Positions 44,501-53,102 of a stretch of 64,000 nucleotides of DNA are shown piece after piece (position 1 is the first letter of the stretch; every line of letters starts with the position of its first letter). The DNA is from Isoalcanivorax pacificus W11-5 (GTDB lineage: Bacteria > Pseudomonadota > Gammaproteobacteria > Pseudomonadales > Alcanivoracaceae). The notes below the pieces were generated by a model. The model was given only the letters and a program-made list of their open reading frames with translations. It did not search any database and had not been told where the DNA came from. The position numbers were made by a program, and so were the translations under genes. The stretch covers positions 2,108,001-2,172,000 of the forward strand of contig NZ_CP004387.1 in the NCBI RefSeq assembly GCF_000299335.2, given 5' to 3'.

Positions 44501-44601
44501 TGATTGGCGGCGTGTTGGTAGGCACGTTGATTACGCTGCTGTTTGTGCCGGCGTTGTATGCGCTGCTGTTCCGCCTGCCCAGGCCGTCGCCGCCGCAATA
44601 G
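41548..44601 (+). CDS. RND efflux inner-membrane transporter
   Basis: A 1017-residue RND-superfamily (AcrB-like) proton-driven pump with two sets of six membrane helices, each after one periplasmic loop region. The proton-relay Asp pair is Asp403-Asp404 in LLVDDAIIAIEMM. The second relay region reads LAGILMRNTLILT, with Arg where AcrB has Lys940. It is slightly shorter than AcrB (1049). The substrate is unknown; drugs, solvents or metabolites are possible. It is coupled to its adaptor by a one-base overlap and controlled by the divergent TetR gene. Confidence 0.92.
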   Translation: MAIPNLSALAVRERAVTLFFIILIGLAGLSAFMSLGRAEDPAFTIRVMMVSATWPGATAKEMQEQVAARLEKRIQEVEYFKRVITTARPGRVDMQIEFEDYAPGDMVPQLFYETRKRMQDEAPHMPPGVTGPIVNDDFSDVYFSLYALTAPELPPRLLAREAEVIRDRLARVEGVRKVDLLGERAERIFIEFDNTRIVNLGISMPAVLDAVDAQNQLAAAGYIETQGPRSYLRLTNGPTNPDTLRELPIRVEGRLLHLGDIAEIRRGYEDPPSYLVRASGEDAVLLGVVMGRGENGLDLGARLDDFTEAEKARLPLGLTLHQLTNQADAISEAVNLFQVKFFVAVAVVTLVCFLAIGWRAGIIVAITIPLTLALTFLLMRATDINLDRITLGALIIALGLLVDDAIIAIEMMLVKMEQGWERIEAAAHAWKVAAAPMLFGTLVTVAGFVPIGFAESAVGEFAGNIFWVLAYALLVSWLVAVIFTPYLGVKLLPDIARPHAQHDPYDSPRYVRLRRWIGLCVRRRKTVVFGTLGLLVLAALLMAATVQQQFFPSSDRPEVLVDIYMPEGTAMERTDEVTRRIEALLRDMPGVKTLSAYVGAGAPRFFLALNPEQPNPAFAKIIAVAHDSEQRRAIEAALQARVDAGEFPEARVRVHHLLFGPPVVWPVSFRISGPDLVTLRHIAERVRAVAADTPHVSQAHLEWGERAPVIRLQMDPDRLRLLNLTPRDVAQQFQFELDGLPVTHVREDIRSVEVRARGLPSAQPPSLRDMEIKTMDGRKIPVAQLGEVVIEYEDPVLKGYNREPFIAVNAEIDGAQAINVTHAVWDALHQVRADLPEGYQIEIGGSVESSSEADASIQKMQPIMVALMLIFIMLQMRSFSGTFVVMATAPLGVIGAVLALLLFNQPFGFVALLGLIGLAGILMRNTLILTQQVTDNVNHGMTMLDAVIEAAVRRARPVVLTALAAALAFIPLATDPFWGPLAYVLIGGVLVGTLITLLFVPALYALLFRLPRPSPPQ

Positions 44602-44667
44602 CGCCATTCATGATCGCTATCCAACGGTCAAGCCGCACAACTCAACCCGTGGCCGTTGCGGTAACGA

Positions 44668-45204
44668 CTACCGCTGGCCGGCCAGTGGCCAGCGCGCCAC
44701 TGGCCGATAACGCCGCCCCTCACCATCCGGCCTTTCGCTGGAATACAGCACCACCTCGTTAGCGTCGAGTTGTAGCGGTGCTGGCGGCGGCAGCGGCGTA
44801 CCACGGGTACGCGCCCGGGTCAGAGTCACATGGGGGCGAAAACGCTGTTCTTGTCTTGCCAGCGTCAATCCCGCCTCGGTGCAGGCCTGTTGCAGCCGTT
44901 CATGCAAAGTGAGCAACGCAGCCACGGCCTCGCCTTCCAGTGCCAGAATCGGGCTGTTGCTGTGCGGAAATGGCGCCGGGCCGGCCAGTGGCTGATGAAT
45001 AGCAGCCGACTGCACGCAGATACCACCCACAGCGGGCGCCAGCAGGTCCAGTGTGGCGCTGTCGGTGTGCCCGAGAAACACCAGCGTCAGGTGCCAGTCA
45101 TCCGCCATTTCCCAGCGCATTGAGGCCGTCGCACCAGCGCCACACCAGCCCTGCAACTGGCGACGCAGTGTGCCGGTAACCGGCAATCCCAGGAAACAGC
45201 GCAT
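44668..45204 (-). CDS. thpR: RNA 2',3'-cyclic phosphodiesterase (2H family, LigT)
   Basis: A 178-residue 2H phosphoesterase with both catalytic H-x-T-x motifs, HLTLVF and HVTLTR, at the expected spacing, and the N-terminal MRCFLGLPV typical of ThpR. It hydrolyses 2',3'-cyclic phosphates in RNA and can join tRNA halves in vitro. Start ATG 45204 has CGGAG upstream. It is divergent from rimO. Confidence 0.9.
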   Translation of the reverse strand: MRCFLGLPVTGTLRRQLQGWCGAGATASMRWEMADDWHLTLVFLGHTDSATLDLLAPAVGGICVQSAAIHQPLAGPAPFPHSNSPILALEGEAVAALLTLHERLQQACTEAGLTLARQEQRFRPHVTLTRARTRGTPLPPPAPLQLDANEVVLYSSERPDGEGRRYRPVARWPLAGQR

Positions 45205-45287
45205 GCTCTTGCTCCGTTGTAGCCAGGCATAGCCGTCAGCGCCCGCGCCAAGGTAGAATTGCGCCCCCGCAAAGGAGACGTCCTCGC

Positions 45288-46610
45288 ATGCCTGGTAAGG
45301 TCGGTTTTGTAAGCCTCGGTTGCCCGAAGGCATTGGTCGATTCAGAACGCATTCTCACCCAGTTGCGCACCGAGGGCTATGACGTGGTCCCGACCTTTCA
45401 GGACGCCGACGTCGTGGTGGTCAATACCTGTGGTTTTATCGACGCGGCCAAGGCCGAATCACTGGAAGCCATCGGCGAAGCGCTGAACGAAAACGGCAAA
45501 GTGATCGTCACCGGCTGCCTGGGCGTGCAGGAAGACGATATCCGTCAGGTGCACCCACAGGTGCTGGCCGTCACCGGGCCTCAGCAATACGAACAGGTAG
45601 TCAATGCAGTACACGAGGTTGTGCCGCCGAAAGCCGAGCACAATCCGTTCGTGGATCTGGTGCCACCGCAGGGCATCAAGCTCACCCCGCGTCATTACGC
45701 TTACCTGAAGATTTCCGAAGGCTGCAACCACAAGTGCAGCTTCTGCATCATTCCCAGCATGCGCGGCAAACTGGCCAGCCGGCCGGTCGGCGAGGTGCTC
45801 GACGAAGCGCAGCGGCTGGTGCGCGCCGGCGTGCAGGAACTGCTGGTCATTTCACAGGATACCAGCGCCTACGGCGTGGACCTGAAATACCAGACCGGCT
45901 TCTGGGACGGCATGCCGGTGAAGACCCGCATGCTGGAAATGTGCCAGGCGCTGGGCAGCATGGGCGTCTGGGTGCGGCTGCACTATGTGTACCCGTATCC
46001 GCACGTGGACGAGGTTATTCCACTGATGGCCGCCGGCAAAATCCTGCCCTATCTGGATATTCCCTTCCAGCATGCCAGCCCGCGCATCCTGTCGCTGATG
46101 AAGCGGCCGGCGCATGCGGAAAACACGCTGGAGCGTATCCGCCGCTGGCGCGAAATCTGCCCGGACCTGACCATTCGCAGCACCTTTATTGTCGGTTTTC
46201 CCGGTGAAACCGACGAGGATTTCGAATTGCTGCTGGACTGGCTGGAAGAGGCGGAACTCGATCGCGTCGGCTGCTTCACCTACTCTGCGGTGGAGGGCGC
46301 CCCCGCCAATGAGCTGCCGGACCCGGTGCCGGAAGAGGTTGCCGCCGAACGCCTTGAGCGGTTCATGAATGTTCAGGCGCGGATCAGCGCGCGCCGGCTG
46401 GCACGCAAGGTCGGCCGTGATATCGAGGTATTGATCGACGAAGTCGATGACGAGGGCGCCATCGGCCGATCCCAGGCCGACGCCCCGGAAATCGACGGGC
46501 TGGTGTACCTCAACGGCGAGACGGATCTCAAACCGGGCCAGCGCGTATGGGCCCGGGTGGAGCACAGTGACGAGCACGATCTCTGGGCAAGCCTCGTCGA
46601 CAAAAACTGA
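45288..46610 (+). CDS. rimO: Ribosomal protein S12 methylthiotransferase RimO
   Basis: A radical-SAM methylthiotransferase of 440 residues that modifies Asp88 of ribosomal protein S12. The N-terminal UPF0004 cluster Cys residues are Cys12 (SLGCPK), Cys48 (NTCGF) and Cys77 (TGCLG). The radical SAM triad Cys146, Cys150 and Cys153 lies in [15 protein letters not shown]-terminal TRAM domain has [25 protein letters not shown] precedes ATG 45288. The next gene starts immediately at its stop codon. Confidence 0.96.
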   Translation: MPGKVGFVSLGCPKALVDSERILTQLRTEGYDVVPTFQDADVVVVNTCGFIDAAKAESLEAIGEALNENGKVIVTGCLGVQEDDIRQVHPQVLAVTGPQQYEQVVNAVHEVVPPKAEHNPFVDLVPPQGIKLTPRHYAYLKISEGCNHKCSFCIIPSMRGKLASRPVGEVLDEAQRLVRAGVQELLVISQDTSAYGVDLKYQTGFWDGMPVKTRMLEMCQALGSMGVWVRLHYVYPYPHVDEVIPLMAAGKILPYLDIPFQHASPRILSLMKRPAHAENTLERIRRWREICPDLTIRSTFIVGFPGETDEDFELLLDWLEEAELDRVGCFTYSAVEGAPANELPDPVPEEVAAERLERFMNVQARISARRLARKVGRDIEVLIDEVDDEGAIGRSQADAPEIDGLVYLNGETDLKPGQRVWARVEHSDEHDLWASLVDKN

Positions 46611-47537
46611 ATGCAAAACCAGGTAGGGCGTGGTGCACTACTGCTGATATTCAGCGAACTGCTGCTGGCGGTCATGGCGGCAATGGTCAAGCACGTCAGC
46701 CAGGATCTGCCACCGGAAGTCGTGACTTTTTTTCGCAACCTGCTCGGGCTGGCCGTGCTGTTGCCGTTCCTGCTGCAGCGCGGCGGCCTGCACGCCATGG
46801 CCACCCGTCGTCTTGGCGGCCACCTGATCCGCGCCGTGGCAGGCCTGGCCGCGATGTACTGCTACTTTTACACCATCGCGCATATTCCGCTGGCAGAAGC
46901 CGTGCTGGTGAAAATGACCACGCCGTTTCTGATGCCGCTGATTGCCTGGCTATGGCTCGGTGACCGTATCGGCGCGCGCACCCTGCTCGCCATCATGCTC
47001 GGCTTTGTCGGTGTCAGCTTTGTGTTGCGGCCGGTGCCCGGCCACTTCGACCCGGTGCACCTGGTGGCGCTGGCCGGCGCGGCGCTGATGAGCGTGGCCA
47101 TGGTCGGTATCCGCAGTATTTCCGACACCGAACCGCCGCGCCGCACGGTGTTCTGGTTCGGCGTGTTCAGTTCGCTCATTTCCGCCGTGCCACTGCTCTG
47201 GGTACGTCCCCTGCCCGGCCCGGAACACTGGCCCTGGCTGGTCGCCATCGGCGTGGTGGCCACAGCAGCGCAGATCACCATGACCACCGCCTACAAGCTG
47301 GCCAGCCCCGGCCGGATCGGGATTTACAACTACACCTCCGTGGTGTGGGCGGCGTTGCTCGGGCTGGTGTTCTGGGCCGAGGCGCTGCACTGGAGCACGC
47401 TGGTGGGTACTGCGCTGATCTTCGCCGCCGGCGTCTGGAACCTGGAACGCAAAGGCCGTGTCAGTGCTGCACACGACGTTCCGGTGGTGTCCAGTCAAAC
47501 GGCACCTGATAAGTCATCAGGAACCCGCCTATCGTGA
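46611..47537 (+). CDS. DMT-superfamily (EamA) transporter
   Basis: A 308-residue inner-membrane protein with ten predicted helices in two EamA repeats (LLLIFSELLLAVMAAMVKH in the first; LAGAALMSVAMVGIRSI in the second). It starts directly after the rimO stop (TGAATG), so it is probably cotranscribed and coupled. The substrate is unknown; relatives export amino acids, nucleosides or other metabolites. The last 25 codons overlap, on the opposite strand, the end of the ABC1-kinase gene. Confidence 0.88.
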   Translation: MQNQVGRGALLLIFSELLLAVMAAMVKHVSQDLPPEVVTFFRNLLGLAVLLPFLLQRGGLHAMATRRLGGHLIRAVAGLAAMYCYFYTIAHIPLAEAVLVKMTTPFLMPLIAWLWLGDRIGARTLLAIMLGFVGVSFVLRPVPGHFDPVHLVALAGAALMSVAMVGIRSISDTEPPRRTVFWFGVFSSLISAVPLLWVRPLPGPEHWPWLVAIGVVATAAQITMTTAYKLASPGRIGIYNYTSVVWAALLGLVFWAEALHWSTLVGTALIFAAGVWNLERKGRVSAAHDVPVVSSQTAPDKSSGTRLS

Positions 47538-48726
47538 TCAATACCCGGGATATCCCGATATAGGAATCGGGGATCCTGACTTTCTGCTCACGGAATTTTT
47601 CCATCAGTTCCTGCATTGCTTCCAGCGGGTGCTGGCCACTCAGGCGATCGCTGAGCACATACATGGACAGGTCGCGCAGTGTCTCCGGGTTGCCACCGAC
47701 AAATCCCGCGCGGGCGAACAGGTCACCCACATCCACATCACCGGCAAACCCCATCAGCCCGTACAGCAGGTGCGAGTAATGCCGGACCTCCTCCGGAGTC
47801 AGGCGGCCGATGGCGCCGAAGTCGAGGATGGTGATCTCACCCGCATCGTTGACGATGAAGTTGCCGGGATGCGGGTCAGCCTGGTAGATACCAAACCGTG
47901 TCACCTGTTGCAGGTAACTCGCGAACAGCGCGCCAAGCAGACGCGATGCCTCGTCGGGGTGCACATCAAGGTATTCGCGCAGGCGGTGGCCATGCACCCA
48001 ACCGGTGATCATCACCGACTCACTGCTCAGGTCGTCGTGCAGCACCGGCACGCTGATACCGGCCGGATGCGGCAGACGCGCAAACCGGCGCAGGTTTTCA
48101 GCTTCGTTCCGCAGATCGAGTTCTGCCGCCGTCATGGCCAGCAACTGTTCTGTCACCTGTACCACGTCCAGTTCATGGACCAGCGGTGCGAGCAGGCGGG
48201 ACAACAGCCGGAAAATGCGGCTGTCCTGCTCGAACAGGCGCGCCACTTCCGGCAGGCGTATCTTCACCGCCACTTCTTCCCCGCTGACCAGGCGTGCGCG
48301 ATGCACCTGCGCAATCGAGGCGGTGGCCACCGGCACCAGGTCGAATTCGCTGAAACGGCTGGTCCAGTCGGCCCCCAGCGCTTCGGCCAGCACCGGCTTC
48401 AGCAGATCGAAATGCACCGGCTGGGCGGCGTTCTGAAGTGTTTGCAGGGAATCGATGTACTGGGACGGCAGCACATCCGGACGACAACTGAAAAACTGCG
48501 CCGCCTTGACCCAGCTCGCGCCATTGCGGCGGCACAGCCGGGTGATGCGCAGGGCGGCATCGGCGTGCACTTCCTCCAGCGTACGCTGGCTGCGTGCACG
48601 CTGCCGGCCGTATACCGCCAGCACTTCGGCCATGGTCGCCAGCGCACGCAGATAACGTCCACGGCCGGTCACCAGCGAACCCAGTGCACGCGCACCGATA
48701 CCTATATTCTCTCGCAGCCCGACCAA
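47461..48726 (-). CDS. ABC1/AarF/UbiB-family protein kinase-like protein, variant
   Basis: A 421-residue ABC1-type atypical kinase. Family features: the Ala-rich loop ATASIAQVHRA, VAVKIRLPEV with the ATP-binding Lys, [11 protein letters not shown] and LDFGAIG (catalytic and metal Asp). The usual N-terminal KxGQ signature reads WVKAAQFF here, with Ala replacing Gly. There is no C-terminal membrane hairpin, unlike the second homologue at 53.9 kb. Start TTG 48726 is supported by GGGGAGG seven bases upstream, and no ATG fits. It converges on, and overlaps by 77 bp, the DMT transporter gene. Confidence 0.83.
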   Translation of the reverse strand: MVGLRENIGIGARALGSLVTGRGRYLRALATMAEVLAVYGRQRARSQRTLEEVHADAALRITRLCRRNGASWVKAAQFFSCRPDVLPSQYIDSLQTLQNAAQPVHFDLLKPVLAEALGADWTSRFSEFDLVPVATASIAQVHRARLVSGEEVAVKIRLPEVARLFEQDSRIFRLLSRLLAPLVHELDVVQVTEQLLAMTAAELDLRNEAENLRRFARLPHPAGISVPVLHDDLSSESVMITGWVHGHRLREYLDVHPDEASRLLGALFASYLQQVTRFGIYQADPHPGNFIVNDAGEITILDFGAIGRLTPEEVRHYSHLLYGLMGFAGDVDVGDLFARAGFVGGNPETLRDLSMYVLSDRLSGQHPLEAMQELMEKFREQKVRIPDSYIGISRVLITIGGFLMTYQVPFDWTPPERRVQH

Positions 48727-48891
48727 TGGGGCCTCCCCGGTTCAACTCATAATCTGCCCGATGCTGCCGGGCGGGTCCTGCCTGTGACGGCCTGTGCAGG
48801 CCGCTGTTGTTATGCATATATGTTATGCACACACCTTAGCGGGAATGCCGGGCAAGTTGAACAATCGGCGACAGCTTCGTAAGGTGTGCAT

Positions 48892-48917
48892 CACACATTC
48901 TGCCGCCAGAATGTGTG
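48892..48917. promoter_or_regulatory. Strong inverted repeat between divergent genes
   Basis: cacacattctg (48892-48902) and cagaatgtgtg (48907-48917) form a perfect 11-bp palindrome around ccgc, about 70 bp upstream of the methyltransferase start. About 70 bp to its left lies a direct repeat of gttatgca. It could be an operator or an RNA hairpin; there is no T-run for termination. Confidence 0.55.
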
Positions 48918-48984
48918 TGTTGCTATCACCGCACCCCAGTAAAGCGTCTCCCGGCACGGAGAGGCCATGACCCGAGGAATCCGA

Positions 48985-49608
48985 ATGCCCGCCAGCAAGG
49001 CCAATGAGATCCGTACCCGGGGCATCACCATCCTGCAGAAGAGCCACCCCGATATCCGCCGGCTGCGGCGCGAAGCCCACATCCCCTCGATCCACGGCAA
49101 CAAGGTCTGGAACTCCAGCTTTGTCGTCATGGACTACCTCAAGCGCCACCGGCCGCCGGAAGGCAGCCGCCACATGGATATCGGCTGTGGCTGGGGCGTG
49201 CTGGCGGTGTACAGCGCCAAGCGCCTGGGGCTGGATGTGACGGCGGTGGACGCCGACCCGGATGTGTTCCCCTACCTTGACCTGCACGCAGAACGCAACG
49301 GTGTGACGATCACCACCCGGCGGGCCCGCTTTGAACGCCTGACACGCAAGCAGATGCAAGGCGTGCATACGATCACTGGCGCCGATGTGTGCTTCTGGGA
49401 CGAATTGACCCCGGTGCTGTTCAAGCTGATCCGCCGGGCACTGTCCGCTGGCGTGCAGCAGATCATCATCGCTGACCCCGGTCGTGCACCCTTTTATGCG
49501 CTGGCGGAGCAATGCATCGAGCGTTTCGATGCGCGCCTGGAAGAACGGCGCACCAGCAAACCCCGCCCGGCCAGCGCCGATCTGCTGATTATTGAACCGC
49601 CCCGCTGA
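48985..49608 (+). CDS. Class I SAM-dependent methyltransferase
   Basis: A 207-residue methyltransferase with the SAM-binding loop HMDIGCGWGVLAVYSA and the following acidic motif DVTAVDADPDVFPYLDLHA. A helical N-terminal region precedes it (KANEIRTRGITILQKSHPD). Motif post-IV is not diagnostic (GADVCFWDELTPV), so the substrate is unknown; a small molecule or protein arginine-like target is possible. Start ATG 48985 has CGAGGA six to seven bases upstream; an in-frame ATG six codons earlier is less well placed. Confidence 0.82.
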   Translation: MPASKANEIRTRGITILQKSHPDIRRLRREAHIPSIHGNKVWNSSFVVMDYLKRHRPPEGSRHMDIGCGWGVLAVYSAKRLGLDVTAVDADPDVFPYLDLHAERNGVTITTRRARFERLTRKQMQGVHTITGADVCFWDELTPVLFKLIRRALSAGVQQIIIADPGRAPFYALAEQCIERFDARLEERRTSKPRPASADLLIIEPPR

Positions 49609-49702
49609 CACCCTGCCCGGGGGCGCAAAGCGCCCCCATTGAATTTCCCGCCACTGTCGCCATCATTCAGGCATTCACGCCCCAAACAATGGAATGCGAC
49701 CG

Positions 49703-52063
49703 ATGAGTGATGAGCAGGCAACCCAGCAGCCCGGCCTCTCCCTGGTACTGCCGGAGCAGCGTCCGCAGCGGATTTATCTGCTGCCCGTCAACCAGCGCCC
49801 TTTTATGCCCGGCCTGGTGCAGCCCGTATTGTTCAAGCCGGATATCTGGCAACAGACGGTGGAGCGGGTCAGCCAGACACCCCACCACACCCTCGGGCTG
49901 GTCTATACCGGGGACCGTGCCCCCGAAGAGGTCGGCCCCGATGATTTCCCCGAGTACGGCTGCCTGGTGCGCGTGCATAACGCCGCCAGCGAGTCCGGTA
50001 TGCTGCAACTGGTCGCCCAGGGGCTGGCCCGTTTCCGCATTACCGGCTGGCTCAGCCGCAAGCCCCCCTACCTGGTGGAAGTGGAATACCCGGAAGCGGA
50101 AGAAGAAGACTCCGATTCAGTGAAGGCCTATGCCCTGGCCATCATCAACACCATCAAGGAGTTGCTGCCGCTTAACCCGCTCTACAACGAAGGGCTGAAA
50201 CTCTACCTGCAGAACTTCAGCCCGCGCGAGCCGTCTCCACTGACCGATTTTGCGGCGGCACTGACCACGGCCTCCGGCGCCGAGCTGCAGGGCGTACTGG
50301 AAACCGTGCCACTGCTCAAGCGCATGGAAAAAGTGCTGGTGCTGCTGAAGAAAGAGCTGGAAGTCGCACGGCTGCAGAACAGCATCAATGACCAGGTCAA
50401 CGAAAAGGTCTCTGCCCAGCAACGGCAGTTCTTCCTGCGCGAACAGCTCAAGATCATCCAGAAAGAACTGGGGCTGGCCAAGGACGACCGCACCGCAGAT
50501 GTGGAGGAATTCGAGGCCCGCGTGGCTGACCTGGCGCTGCCCGGTGCCGTGGCGAAACGGTTCGAGGAAGAGCTGAAGAAACTCTCAGTCCTGGAAACCG
50601 GCTCACCGGAATACGCTGTCACCCGCAACTATCTCGACTGGCTGACACAGGTGCCGTGGGGCAAGCTGTCCACCGACAACCTGGACCTGGGTCATGCCCG
50701 CAAGGTGCTGGAGGAACATCATGCCGGCCTGGCGGACATCAAGGACCGCATCATCGAGTTTCTCGCCATCGGTGCCATGCGCGGTGAAATGCGCGGCGCC
50801 ATCATCCTCCTGGTCGGCCCGCCCGGTGTCGGCAAGACCAGCATCGGCCGCGCCATTGCCGAATCGCTCAACCGGCGTTTCTATCGGCTGAGCCTGGGGG
50901 GCATGCGCGACGAAGCCGAAATCAAGGGACATCGCCGCACCTATATCGGGGCCATGCCGGGCAAGCTGGTACAGGCACTGAAAGAAACCGGCACCAGCAA
51001 CCCGGTGATCATGCTCGACGAGATCGACAAGCTTGGCCAGTCATTCCAGGGCGACCCCGCGTCTGCCCTGCTGGAAGTGCTGGACCCCGAGCAGAACCAG
51101 CAATTCCTGGATCACTACCTTGATCTGCGCGTGGACCTGTCACACACGCTGTTCATCTGCACGGCCAACACCCTGGATTCGATCCCCGGCCCGCTGCTGG
51201 ACAGGATGGAAGTGATCCGGCTCGGCGGTTACATCACCGCCGAGAAAGTCGAGATTGCACGCAAGCATCTGTGGCCACGGGCCCTGGAACGTGCCGGGGT
51301 GAAACCGTCGCGGCTGAAAATTTCCGACAGTGCCCTGCGCGAGGTGATCGAGGGCTATGCCCGCGAGGCCGGCGTCCGCAACCTGGAGAAGCAGTTGAAC
51401 CGCATCGTCCGCAAGGCAGTGGTGCAACTGCTGGACGGTCGGCGCAGCCTGTCCGTCACAGGCAACACTCTGCAGGAATTTCTCGGCAAGCCGTACTTTC
51501 GCCCGGAAAAACTGCAACGCGGTGTGGGAGTGGTCACTGGCCTGGCCTGGACGTCCCTGGGCGGCGCCACGCTGGCGGTCGAGGCCGCCCGCGTGCACAA
51601 CCATGGTCGCGGCTTCCGCCAGACCGGCCAGCTCGGTGACGTGATGCGGGAATCCAGTGAAATCGCCTACAGCTTTGTGTCCAGCCACATCGAAGAGTAT
51701 GGCGCCGACAAGGACTGGTTTCGTGAAGCCTTTATCCATCTGCACGTGCCGGAAGGCGCAACACCGAAGGACGGCCCCAGTGCCGGCGTCACGATGGCGA
51801 CTGCGCTGATTTCGCTCGCGCGCAACCAGCGCCTGCCACGCAAACTCGCCATGACCGGCGAACTGACCCTGACCGGGCAGGTACTGCCGGTCGGCGGCAT
51901 CCGCGAAAAGGTGATCGCCGCACGGCGTGTCGGCCTGCGCGAGCTGGTGCTGCCGGAAGCCAACCGGCGCGACTATGACGAACTGCCGGACTACCTGCGC
52001 GAGAAAATGACGGTACACTTCGCCAGCCATTATGACGACGTGTTCAAGACGGTATTCGGTTGA
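49703..52063 (+). CDS. Lon-family ATP-dependent protease (second Lon, AsrA-like)
   Basis: A 786-residue Lon protease. The N-terminal substrate domain (LPVNQRPFMPGLVQPVLF) is followed by a coiled-coil linker. The AAA+ module has Walker A GPPGVGKT at 372-379 and Walker B VIMLDEIDK. The C-terminal Ser-Lys protease domain has Ser693 in KDGPSAG and Lys736 in GGIREKV. There is no clpX or hupB beside it, as there would be for the main lon, and the N-terminal domain resembles the extra Lon called AsrA in Pseudomonas, so I read it as a second, stress-type Lon. Start ATG 49703 or 49694 is unresolved. Confidence 0.9.
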   Translation: MSDEQATQQPGLSLVLPEQRPQRIYLLPVNQRPFMPGLVQPVLFKPDIWQQTVERVSQTPHHTLGLVYTGDRAPEEVGPDDFPEYGCLVRVHNAASESGMLQLVAQGLARFRITGWLSRKPPYLVEVEYPEAEEEDSDSVKAYALAIINTIKELLPLNPLYNEGLKLYLQNFSPREPSPLTDFAAALTTASGAELQGVLETVPLLKRMEKVLVLLKKELEVARLQNSINDQVNEKVSAQQRQFFLREQLKIIQKELGLAKDDRTADVEEFEARVADLALPGAVAKRFEEELKKLSVLETGSPEYAVTRNYLDWLTQVPWGKLSTDNLDLGHARKVLEEHHAGLADIKDRIIEFLAIGAMRGEMRGAIILLVGPPGVGKTSIGRAIAESLNRRFYRLSLGGMRDEAEIKGHRRTYIGAMPGKLVQALKETGTSNPVIMLDEIDKLGQSFQGDPASALLEVLDPEQNQQFLDHYLDLRVDLSHTLFICTANTLDSIPGPLLDRMEVIRLGGYITAEKVEIARKHLWPRALERAGVKPSRLKISDSALREVIEGYAREAGVRNLEKQLNRIVRKAVVQLLDGRRSLSVTGNTLQEFLGKPYFRPEKLQRGVGVVTGLAWTSLGGATLAVEAARVHNHGRGFRQTGQLGDVMRESSEIAYSFVSSHIEEYGADKDWFREAFIHLHVPEGATPKDGPSAGVTMATALISLARNQRLPRKLAMTGELTLTGQVLPVGGIREKVIAARRVGLRELVLPEANRRDYDELPDYLREKMTVHFASHYDDVFKTVFG

Positions 52064-52076
52064 GGCAGACGACACA

Positions 52077-52760
52077 TTGACCCAGGCCCCGTTGCAGGAA
52101 CGCCCTTATTACATCGTGCCCCGCTGCGATGAGCCCGTGCGCACCCTGTACCGGGATGCCCACTGCTGGGTGGTGGAAAAGCCATCGTTGCTGTTGTCGG
52201 TGCCAGGCCGTGGCCCGGAGAACCGCGACTCGGTGACCTGGCGCCTGCAACAGGACGAGCCGGAAGTACGGGTGGTACACCGGCTTGACCTGGACACCTC
52301 CGGGCTGATGGTGTTCGCCATCGGCATCGAAGCACAACGTCGCCTGAACCGGGCCTTTGCTGAACGGGAAGTCAGCAAGACATACGAAGCCGTGGTGGAC
52401 GGGCTGGTGGAAGACGACGCCGGCGAGATCACCTTGCCGATCATCGCCGACTGGGCCAACCGGCCTCGGCAGAAAATCTGCTTCGAGCGCGGCAAGCCCT
52501 CCCTCACCCGGTACCGGGTGCTGGACAGAGACCGCAACGATGACAGGACCCGCCTGCGGCTAACGCCCGTTACCGGCCGCTCGCACCAGCTGCGCATCCA
52601 TCTCCGGGAGATTGGCCACGCCATCCTCGGCTGCGACCTGTACGCACCGCCAGCTGCCCTGGCACGCAGCGAACGGCTGCTGCTGCATGCCACCGAACTG
52701 GGTTTCAACCACCCTGCCACCGGCCTGTGGCACCAGTTCAGTTCTGCCGTGCCTTTCTGA
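52077..52760 (+). CDS. rluA: RluA-family 23S rRNA/tRNA pseudouridine synthase
   Basis: A 227-residue pseudouridine synthase. The catalytic Asp71 lies in VVHRLDLDTSGLMV, and other family motifs are VVEKPSLLLSVPGRG and VTGRSHQLRIHL. It lacks an S4 domain and has the short N-terminus of RluA proper. TTG 52077 with GAGG upstream gives the RluA-like length; ATG 52032, which overlaps lon, is the alternative. It is in series with lon, 13 bp after its stop. Confidence 0.88.
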   Translation: MTQAPLQERPYYIVPRCDEPVRTLYRDAHCWVVEKPSLLLSVPGRGPENRDSVTWRLQQDEPEVRVVHRLDLDTSGLMVFAIGIEAQRRLNRAFAEREVSKTYEAVVDGLVEDDAGEITLPIIADWANRPRQKICFERGKPSLTRYRVLDRDRNDDRTRLRLTPVTGRSHQLRIHLREIGHAILGCDLYAPPAALARSERLLLHATELGFNHPATGLWHQFSSAVPF

Positions 52761-52762
52761 TG

Positions 52763-53083
52763 TCAGGCCCAGTCATCACCGTAGTGATGCAGTAGCTCTT
52801 CACCCGCCTGGATGTCCCGCAGTGTCATGACGCTCAGGTCTTCGTAGTAGGCCACATTCGGTTGCGCGGCGTGGTTGATGTAACGCAGATCGCAGGTCAC
52901 CTGGACCGGCCGCGTCGCCTCATCCAGCCACAACACGTGCGGGCCGGCCCCGGCCGCCGGCTGTGTTGCGCAGATACCGAGCTCCGTCTCGGCGGGAATA
53001 TCGACACGGGCAAACAGGCCCCTGCCATGTACCGGTGATGCACCGACATACACCAGTTCCTGTCGGAGATAAGCGCTGCTCAT
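52763..53083 (-). CDS. SET-domain protein
   Basis: A 106-residue protein made of little more than a SET domain: SPVHGRGLFARVDIPAETEL at the N-terminus, RYINHAAQPNV (the NH motif) and GEELLHHYGDDW (the ELxxxYG-type end). SET domains methylate lysines using SAM, but short bacterial members have unknown targets. It converges with rluA, two bases from its stop, and is 20 bp downstream of msrA on the same strand, so it is probably in the msrA transcript. Confidence 0.82.
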   Translation of the reverse strand: MSSAYLRQELVYVGASPVHGRGLFARVDIPAETELGICATQPAAGAGPHVLWLDEATRPVQVTCDLRYINHAAQPNVAYYEDLSVMTLRDIQAGEELLHHYGDDWA

Positions 53084-53102
53084 GCAAACCCTTTCATTTC
53101 AT

